64,000 nucleotides of DNA from Bretschneidera sinensis (lineage: Eukaryota; Streptophyta; Magnoliopsida; Brassicales; Akaniaceae). The stretch spans positions 146,682,536 through 146,746,535 of the forward strand of contig CM043699.1 of the NCBI GenBank assembly GCA_023935145.1. Reading direction: 5' to 3'. The position numbers were made by a program, and so were the translations under genes. Of this stretch, positions 56,130 through 64,000 are shown one piece after another. The notes under the pieces are model-generated. The model worked only from the letters and a program-made list of their open reading frames with translations, was not told the DNA's origin and did no database searches. Position 1 is the first letter of the stretch; each line of letters begins with the position of its first letter.

Positions 56130-58030
56130 AAGGAAGGTAAAAGGTAATCGGGGATCGGAAAATGACTCCAAAATTTTTTTGCCATTCAACAATCTATGAA
56201 AAGTGTTATGGATAATGGGAGTTGCTACTATCAATGGGAATGTTACGGATAATGGGAGTTACTTTGTGTTTAATTTTATTATGGGCACACAACCACAAAA
56301 AGTGTTTGATTCTTATGTTACCAATGCAATTCCAGACGCGGTTCCAATTGAAGTCAATGATATCCACACGAGAACTAATAGTCAAGCAATAGGCGCTTGT
56401 ATTATCAAACTCCCCATTACTAGAAAGACCCCAAAACAGAGAATCCGCTAAAGAACCAAAGAGATCAAAGGGGATGGCCTGACAGATACACACGATGGAA
56501 TTAGGTAAAATCCTGGAAGAAAACTAAAATTCTAGTGGTCATTATGCTTAAGGTTGGAAACTTTTAACTCATCCTCACCAAGGTTCAGGGGGCCTTGAAT
56601 GACGGTCCTAAAGGAAAAGGATCCCAGCCAAGGTCAAAGCCAAAAAGAGGAAAACTAACCATCCTTGATAACCCATTTAAGGCCTCTTTGATTGGTTTTG
56701 CAACCTTGATCATTTTCCAAACCAGAGTCTTTCTTAACTAAGGAAGCATTGGCTTGGCAAGGAACATAAGATTCTAATCATTTTTTAAGCCCAAGACTAC
56801 CCTCTTTTTTAGGTTGGGTAATATTGTCTCAATTAACTAAATGGATTTTCCTTTTTCATTTGACGACTCAACAAGAAATTTCTATTGACACGGTCAAGCT
56901 CAAGAGCAATGGAATAAGAAATCAGAAGACATTGCAAATAATAATTGGGCATGGAAGAGATCACTGATTGGATGAGTGTATTTCTACCTGCAAAGGATAA
57001 CGATTTTGACTTCCACCTTGAAAGTTTGGCTCTGAACTTTTTATCAATAAATTTAAAATTTGTTTTCTTGCTTCTACCGTGCAAAATAGGGAATCACAAG
57101 TATTTTCCAATGGAATCCATGGTGGGGAAACTAATGGATGTCATAAAAAGCTCGGCATATGAGGGACTCACATTAGGGGAAAAAATTACTTTCGACTTAT
57201 CTTTATTAATCACATGACCCTAGTAAGAACACAACAAGTCTAAGACCCTCTTAACGGAAAAGTATTTTTTTATTATCTGCTTTTGTTAAAAGCAAAAGAT
57301 CATCTACAAAGAAAATGTGGGACAATTTAGGGCCACCCCTACCAATTCTAAGAGAGTTTGACTACCCTTATTTATCTCAGAGTGAATAAGAAATGAGAGA
57401 TACTCAAGACAAAGGAAGAATAAATAAGGGGGCAACGAGTCTCTTTGGTGGATGCCATGCGAGGGAAGAATAGAAAAGGATACACTTCCATTAAGGATGA
57501 AAGACAGAGAGGAAGTGAAGATAGCACTAAGAATGAGATAGATCCACTAGGGAGGGAAATTGAAGAAATGAAGAGTGTCCCTAATAAAGTCCCATTATAA
57601 CCTATCGTAGGCCTTATCTAAATCAACTTTCATAGTCATAAAACCCGCTTTCCCTTTTTTATACTAAGAGAGTGGATAGTTTCTTGGGCCACAATCACAT
57701 GGTCTGAGGTTCTACGTCCGAGTACAAAACTACCTCGATGGGGGCTAATGAGATCCCCAATTAGAAGATGTATTATGTTAACCTAAATCTTAGAGATGAT
57801 TTCTACATGATGTTACAAAGGCTAATGGGTTGAAATTGTTTGATAGTTTCAGGTTTTGAATCTTTAGGAATAAGACCAACTAGAGTTCCATTTCAACTAG
57901 CTGGAATGAACCAAGTAGGAAAAACTCTCATTTCTTGTAATCAGCTCATGCTCTTTAGATCGAAGGCTACAACTTCCATTGTTCATTGATTCTCAAAGCG
58001 CAAATGGATTTTTTAGGGTAACTCCACAAA
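56130..58030 (-). pseudogene. minus-strand LINE ORF2 reverse transcriptase and zinc-binding region
   Basis: Blocks in minus-strand order: GLIPKDSKPETIKQFQPISLCN (57870), IISKI..NIIHLLIGDLISP..SFVLGRR (57770-57690), MKVDLDKAYDRL (57630), SFILNGS and SHGIHQRDSLPPYLFFLCLEYL (57500-57400), catalytic FFVDDLLLL (57300; Val for the usual Ala), FPILHGRSKKTNFKFI and LSRWKSKSLSFAGRNTLIQSV (57084-56833), LGWDPFPLG (56600), and a zf-RVT region FWGLSSNGEFDNTSAY, FNWNRVWNCIGNIRIKHFLWLCAHN (56493-56206). Stops and frame changes throughout. It belongs to a different LINE copy from the plus-strand one. Confidence 0.85.
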
Positions 58031-58230
58031 CTCGTGCGTGGTCCTCCAAAGTCATCTCTAACAATCGAGTTTGAAGCTTCTGAATTCATACTATTCCCAA
58101 GGCTATAAGGATCTTTGAGGGCTGCCATACGCCAAGGGTAAGATCAAAAGCAAGAATCATAGTTATTTTTCTACATCTCTCTAGAAATCCAGATTGAGGT
58201 TGTTGACTTATAGTCAAAAACCCCAAAATA
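58031..58230. other. unassigned sequence
   Basis: Between LINE RT sequence and an inserted-looking T-rich segment. No motif recognised. Confidence 0.3.
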
Positions 58231-59410
58231 TTGGAGGAGAGCCAGGTTTTCTATTTATGTTTCTTATTTTTATGTTAAATTAGATTCCTTTACCTTTCTT
58301 TTTATACTTATACTCGCCTAAATCTTTATGTTTTAGGTGTTATGATTTTTACAAGTCGGGGTTATAAAATTTGAGTCATGATTAGAAAACACTCAGTTAT
58401 CTCAATCTAACCGTTAACAAAATTATTATTTCTTTGTTTTATGATCCTAACATCTTGTTTGATGATTGATGTTAGTTTTGGTTCAATCAAAGATATTTTG
58501 CTAATTATTTTATGAGTTTCTTTAAGTTGTTATCGTTTCTGCACTCCTATTTGATGCTTATATTTCTCTCTTTTTGTTCACATAGTTAAAAAAAAAATTC
58601 TGGACTAATTTTTTCATGGTATTTGATCTGTATGTTTAGTTTAGGTCTGAAAATTATTGTGAATTAATTTTTCTTGTGTGATTTTATATTGATTTTCTTT
58701 CTAAGTATACCTCTGTTGTTACTGTATCTGCACCTCTAACTTCTCATTGTTTGTTTACATAGTTAAAATTTCTTTTAAGGTCTAATCCTTTCATGTTACA
58801 TGATTTCATGTGTAGTACAGATCTAGAAAATATAGTGAATTAATTTTCTTTGATCGATTTTATGTTAAGTTTCTTTCCAAGCTTATCATTGAAGCCCTAT
58901 TAGACATAAAGCATGAATTAGGGTTTTTCGTTTGTTTATTTCTTTGCTAGCTTTGATCTTTGTCTTGGTATTCCATTTAGATTAATATGTTTAGGTACTG
59001 CATATGCATCTAAATTCCATTTAGCTTTTTATTTTTTATATCATCATTATGCACCTCATATGGAAAAGTGTGTTTAGGTTTTTTAGTTCATTTGTTTTTT
59101 CTTTGATTCTCAATCTTTTATGTCATCTATTATAAGTATGCTAAGTTTTTATATGCCATTTTTATTCTTTTTAAAGAATTTTTCATTGTCAAGTAATTGG
59201 TTGAGTGAATCTATCATCCTTGGTAGGAAAATGTTGTCCAATAAACAACGTTGGGTCAGTAATCTCTCAAGTATACATGACCTTCATCCTTTTATGATGT
59301 TTGATATAACTGTTACATGTTTCAATTGATTGATATTAAACTTTATTGTGTGCGAATGAATGCTAGTATGTACTAATAGTAATTTTACTTAAAATTTAAG
59401 TACTTTTCCA
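58231..59410 (+). other. T-rich intron-like segment with an internal duplication
   Basis: No coding frame. Two diverged copies of about 150 bp occur at about 58570-58720 and 58745-58890 (shared: ACATAGTTAAA, TTT(C)ATG.TA, GTGAATTAATTTT, TTTTATGTTAAGTTTCTTTC-like). T-rich composition and a final TTTTCCAG/G resemble a plant intron. It separates the endonuclease and RT parts of the minus-strand LINE and so may be a later insertion. Confidence 0.35.
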
Positions 59411-59569
59411 GGAACACAAAGAGCTAGGCTTCAGCCTATATGAGAGAAAGATCTATAATTCATTCTTCTCTCATACCCAAATATCCCCAATCATAATCTC
59501 TATCACAAGACCGATGAAAATGGAATTTGACCCCCTTTAAGGTCAAATGGGGGTTCTTTACTCGTTATC

Positions 59570-59890
59570 CTTACTTCGTGCTTAGATGACCAAAGAGTGC
59601 CCAGTGTGGAAAACGTGCCTATACCTAAATGAGCCATCTTCGTGGGACCCCTTAGTAATTGACAAAGGACTGTGAAAAACGTGGTACAATCATGGAATAA
59701 GGCTACCCTTGATCGATTTATGGGTAGCTAGAATGCATAAGATCATTAAAGTCACCCACCATAATCTAAGGGGAATTAATAATAGAGGCTAGGTTCATGA
59801 GATTACACCACAATTTCGTCCTAGTATCATCGTTTGAGTGGCCATAAACAATTGATAAGAACCAATACTTAGGGTGAGAGAGTACCTTAA
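59570..59890 (-). pseudogene. LINE endonuclease fragment
   Basis: The minus strand reads WFLSIVYGHSND, RTKLWCNLMNLASIINSP and IMVGDFNDLMHSS, the YG...R..LW.....-GDFN core of the exonuclease-endonuclease-phosphatase domain of plant LINEs. It probably belongs to the same minus-strand LINE as 56130-58030, being upstream of it in the right order. Confidence 0.75.
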
Positions 59891-59899
59891 ACATTGCTT

Positions 59900-61470
59900 G
59901 AACAAAATGAGTCTAGGAAACCCTAGGTTAATATTCTAAAATTTATGAGAGAATGTGAGATAAAGAGAGGAAGAGAAGGCTCCAACACAAGAGAGTGCGA
60001 GCAAAAGTGAGAATATTTTTAAAGAATGAAAAGATAATGAAAATGAGAGGAAGAGAAAAGAAATTTTTGTAGAAGAGAATAAAAGTAAATCACTATAGAA
60101 GAGAGAGAAAGCTAAACTAGCTACTAGGGATCTAAGAGAAAGAAAAGTGTTTGTGTGAGATTTTCCAAGAGAAGCCTAGAATGTGAGAGGAGAAGTGCTT
60201 AAATTAGATAGAAGAAATACAAGTGAAAATTTGAAAAAGAACAAAGAAAAAAGGAAATCAAGCGAAGAATAAAACTATGATAGCAACGTATGAGATAAAA
60301 AAAAAAGACAATAAAAGATAGGGAAGGATAGATATAACATTGACATTGAAGAAAAGAACAAAAAAAGATGTGAAGTATCAGATGGATCAGGATCCTCAGA
60401 AGTTGAAAATTGTCTGGAATTGGTGCAGTCCAAAATTGGTGGACCAAAATAGCCTTAAAGAGTTCAAAATCTCTTAATAAAGATAAGGGTAATTTGGTAA
60501 ATACATGAAATCAAGGATTTAATTTTTTTTCTTTCATATATGGAGTTTTTTGGTGATATCAAAACAACAGGAGGTAGGAAAAGTACACCTCTGGTACCGT
60601 TTGAAAGCTCTCATCGAGATCTACGGAATGAGATTTGGAAGCATCGCCATCCACTGAGCTATCTAACTTCACGTGCCATTGGAAGCTCTGCCGTGAATGG
60701 AAGGGTATCATTTTAGATTTGGACGTTTCCGGTGACCATTACCGGAAAATAATGGTACCACCTGGATTTTACACCAGCAACAAAACCTCGTTTTTCTGGT
60801 CACCAATCGCCATCGAGAATCAACCTCATGAAATGACGCATCTGTGATTGTTTCCGGTTTCCAGAGATTGTTTTCCATTTAATTTTATTTTACAAGAGTA
60901 CTTCTCTTTTGCTAACATGGCAGAGGGATATTTGGGTCCAAAAATTTTATGTGTTACAAACCTAGCCTTTGATTTAATTTTTTTTTGATGATGTGGTAAT
61001 TAATCCTGTCATGAACTGCACAAAATCACAGACCAATAAACTATAGAGGATCCAAATCCGTATCAAATAAGAAAAAAAGTCACGACAAAGATATAAGAAA
61101 AAAAGAACTAATGGTGTGAGAGAGAAATTGTGAAGAAGAACGGAAAGAAGAAAAGAGTGTGGTCGGCATTGCTCAACGGATGATGGCTGTTGATAAGGAA
61201 AACATGCGACTACTACAATAGTAAACAAAGTTAAATTTTCGGGGGTTTGTTATGGCTAAAATAAAAATCAATTATGGTGGTGGCTAAAATATCCATGTAA
61301 GGATCCGAAACACTCTTATTATTAGTTCTTTTGCTTCCATTGTAATACCTGTATTTGTAAAGTAAGGGTAAAGAAGTACTTTAATAAATATGACATAGAG
61401 TTAAAATAATATATAGAAATGTGAAAGATTTAATTTTTATAAAACAATTCTAAAAAAAATCGTGGACAAC
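59900..61470. other. no recognisable gene; purine-rich and unassigned sequence
   Basis: 59930-60240 is strongly purine-rich on the plus strand (AGAGAGA/GAAAAG words), as in the 5' UTR of a minus-strand LINE. 60560-60860 is less AT-rich and holds a 70-codon frame without a family I recognise; it may be a fragment of a dispersed repeat. Confidence 0.4.
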
Positions 61471-61472
61471 AT

Positions 61473-61535
61473 GAAAAAGGAAAAGAAAGAAAAAGAAAAA
61501 AAAAAAAAGAAGAAAAAGAAGAAGAAAAAAAAAAG
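61473..61535. repeat. A/G-rich microsatellite
   Basis: Runs of A interrupted by single G, including (GAA)n. It causes the Phe/Ser-rich minus-strand frame. Confidence 0.9.
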
Positions 61536-61699
61536 TGGCAACAAGTGGCAAGAGGAGTGTGATGTTGCATGTAAGACAGATCACAAATCGTGGCAGTATT
61601 TTGAGGGTGGGGGATGTTGAGTAATGTTTTAAAGTTTTGCATATATATTTATATTTATAACATTAGTTTATTTTATTACTTACCAAATCTTACTTGGTT

Positions 61700-63361
61700 T
61701 TCTTTTAACTACGATTCAAATTACTCTCTTTTTTTAAATATTTGGGGACCAAAAGAAAGGTTGAAAGAGTAAAATTTTAAAGAGGTTTACAGAAGAATTT
61801 TATAGAGAATCATGGAAAGCTCTAAGAAAAACAGAAGGTAATAACATGAAGTTTATTTTTGAAATTTTAGCATACATGAAATTTCTCGGAATTCAAAGTG
61901 AGAATTTTCAAAGGGTGTAAATTATGGAAGAATTGAAAAATAAATTAGAAATTTAATACCAATATTATGTCAGGTATTGACAATCAACAACCGAGGAAAA
62001 TTGTTGATAGGAATAGGAAAGGCAAGAGGTGATCCACGGGTAGCTCCAAGTGCTACGTGGTGAGTTAGATTTTCTTTAAGTAATCAAGATAAATATGAAA
62101 TATATAGTGATAATATTAGAATAAATTATTAACTTATGCTTTGGTGGTAGATGAAAAATTGGTTGATAGGTATGATAGGAATAATGAATGTGTAGAAAAT
62201 TATTATATGAGAAGTAACATTATTAGAATAATGAGTCAATTTAATATTAAAGGTGATAAATGAAATTCTTGACGAGCTGTGATTGATGATTTGATATGAT
62301 TTATGAGGAGAAGAATTTAGTGGAATTTTTCAAGTAATAATTTGAGAATAATCAGGATAGCTAGTTTAAATGTCTGTATACATGCTTGTTTTTATTTTAT
62401 TATTTATATGCATATTCATATCATTATTCATATGCATATGCATGAAATAAAAGAACCGGGAGGGCAACTGGTCTAAATAAAAATAAAAGAACCAGGAAGG
62501 CAGCCGGTCTAAATGAAAATAAAAGAATCGGAAAGGCAGCCGATCTAAATAAGAATAAAAGAGTCGGGAAGGTAGCCGATCTAAATGAGAATGAAAGAAC
62601 CGAGAAGGCAGTCGGTCTAAGATAAAAAACATATCGACATGTGGGAAGACATTCCCAATAATAATAACATTTAACTTCACGCATTGCATTTGTTTTAAAT
62701 ATTGATCGTTATTGCTTGTTATGTTAAAGTGCTATTTGTGATTGTAAATCTATTGATAGAGAAATGAGTCTCATAGGGAGACAAATATGCTAAGGAAGAA
62801 ATATGGAAATATGTCTGATGAGTAACTTAAGAAGAGATTGTGTAATAGGAGAATTATGAAATTGAGTAGTGATTATAAAATATTGTTATTGAATTATTTG
62901 AGGAAAAAAGATGAATGAATATCGAAATATTTTTTTAGAAGTAATTGAATTATAAGATGTAACTGGGAGTATAAAATTGAATACTTCTAGTAAATTTAAT
63001 TCACTGAGCTTGTGAAGCTCACTCCTCATTGTACAATGATTTTAGGTAGTAAGCATAACAAATAGTTTGGTGAGTTTAGATTTAGACGAAGTAATTATCT
63101 GTAAGCCATGTGCGTGTTCACATCCTTAGACTAATGAGAAAATAAAATAAAAATTTATTTGTAAATATTCATGTATATTACGTTGTATAAAATGTTTAAG
63201 TCAAGATCAAAATGATGTATCTTCCCTGTTGAGGGTTGATGATTGATGAAAAAAAAAATTTGTTGGTATTATTTTTATTGTTGCATATATGTATCGTGCT
63301 GGGATTTTAAAAATGTGACAACATTGTCTAGGAGGTGGCCAACCCGAGATGGATCGTTACA
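61700..63361 (+). repeat. Gypsy LTR (left boundary uncertain)
   Basis: The right end, GTTACA at 63361, is followed by a tRNA-iMet primer-binding site and a gag frame. It contains a 36-bp repeat array (62446-62625). The left end is not defined. Confidence 0.5.
62446..62625. repeat. 36-bp tandem repeat, five copies
   Basis: Unit like AATAAAAGAACCGGGAAGGC followed by AGCCGGTCTAAATGAA; five copies with a few substitutions each. Being a multiple of three, it yields a repetitive spurious minus-strand frame. Confidence 0.95.
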
Positions 63362-63364
63362 ATT

Positions 63365-63377
63365 TTGGTATCAAAGC
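63365..63377 (+). other. primer-binding site of the right-hand Gypsy element
   Basis: TTGGTATCAAAGC, one base from the tRNA-iMet complement. Confidence 0.75.
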
Positions 63378-63420
63378 ATTATGTTTTATGATTCTGTAGA
63401 CTGCATGAGAACTTAAAGAA

Positions 63421-64000
63421 GTGGAAGACCTAAATAAACTACATTTTAATGCAGAATATGAGGATGACAGTAGAATTCAAAATCAGAGGGGACGCGGTAG
63501 ACCCTCGCTATTTAGAAAAACTAAAGCAGAGGGGGAAGTTGAGTCTATAGTTCCTGCGAGGGAACAGATTGATTGTGCAGCTGGTACTAGTAGAGCTGGG
63601 AGAGAATATGAGGTTAGAAAGGATGAATTGAGAGAAGTTCTTAATCGTGCTATAGAAAGGATGAATGCATCCGAAGAAAGGGTTGATAATCTACAGATGA
63701 GATTAGAGGAACGGGATAGGGTAGAACCTGATATAGTGAGACGAGAGATTTATGAGGGAGAAGATGTGTTTACACATGAGATGCAAGGGGATAGTTTTGT
63801 GAGATTTCTTAAGTTTAGACCTTAGTCTTTTAGAGGATCTGTAAATCCTGTGGAAGCTGAGCAGTGGATAAGATATGTTGAGAAATATTTTGAAGTCTTA
63901 CTAGTGATAAATAAACAAAAGATTGCTTTTGCTTCATTTATGCTGGAAGGTTAGGCTTCACAATGGTGGGAAGATATTCTGCCTAGGTTGAGTACACAGG
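63421..64000 (+). pseudogene. Gypsy (chromovirus-like) gag, running off the window
   Basis: From 63421 a frame encodes a Lys/Arg/Glu-rich N-terminus with a possible coiled coil (ELREVLNRAIERMNASEERV). A TAG at 63823-63825 interrupts it just before the Retrotrans_gag domain, which continues in the same frame: FRGSVNPVEAEQWIRYVEKY, KIAFASFMLEG, a second TAG at 63952-63954, then QWWEDILPRL. The motif order is typical of plant chromovirus gag. At least two stops make it inactive. Pol would lie beyond 64000. Confidence 0.85.

Noticed and set aside
60635..60847. Plus-strand 70-codon frame in a less AT-rich stretch
   Set aside because: Looks protein-like in composition but I recognise no family, and the start and context give no support for a gene.
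62366..62689. Minus-strand frames with LDRLPSRFF repeats
   Set aside because: A product of the 36-bp repeat array, which has a period divisible by three and so keeps frames open.

Overview
The window is nuclear DNA from a flowering plant, most likely a woody or large-genome eudicot. The evidence is AT-rich sequence, GT-AG introns, and plant lineages of Ty1/Copia, Ty3/Gypsy, LINE and CACTA elements. I cannot name the species. Only one host-type gene is visible: an UNC93-like transmembrane gene on the minus strand (21104-22597). It carries one premature stop at a position normally held by Trp. Almost everything else is transposable-element sequence at different stages of decay, often nested.

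Layout, left half: 1-4630 holds an old plus-strand Gypsy LTR, its primer-binding site and a heavily decayed interior. 4631-18884 is a minus-strand nest: a gag-only Athila-like element (4631-8151) sits in the protease of an Athila-type Gypsy element (8157-11590), which sits in the third ORF of a SIRE-type Copia element (11596-18884). 18885-20700 is a decayed plus-strand Gypsy gag/protease region. 20791-21023 is a 116-bp tandem duplication, and the UNC93-like gene follows.

Layout, middle: 24475-39343 can be read as one large non-coding minus-strand LTR element of Tat/Retand type. Its interior is a series of minisatellite arrays: a hairpin-unit array, then a 1.8-kb head-to-head inverted pair of 52-bp repeat arrays, then three more arrays. 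An 8.2-kb CACTA transposon (30823-39025, perfect 16-bp terminal inverted repeats) has inserted into its 5' LTR and carries a decayed plant transposase-24 (TNP1-like) gene. 40080-40218 plus 45538-about 45930 is one LTR of a non-autonomous element, split by a structurally complete minus-strand Reina-type Gypsy element (40219-45532) with target-site duplication AAGAT.

Layout, right half: 47990-48856 is a Tat-type 5' LTR with the start of gag. 48863-59890 contains pieces of LINEs on both strands. A plus-strand LINE (ORF1 from 50082, ORF2 from 51478) is interrupted by a precise solo LTR (53795-55060, duplication CTTAC) of the same family as the Athila LTR at 10261-11590. The last 2.3 kb hold another Gypsy LTR, a primer-binding site and the start of a decayed gag.

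There is no operon-like cooperation here. The logic of the window is insertion history. The most unusual structures are the inverted minisatellite arrays, which would make a long hairpin RNA if transcribed, and the repeated 'palindrome array plus TATA' modules in the SIRE-type element, one in its LTR and one upstream of its third ORF. All coordinates and motif calls were made by eye.
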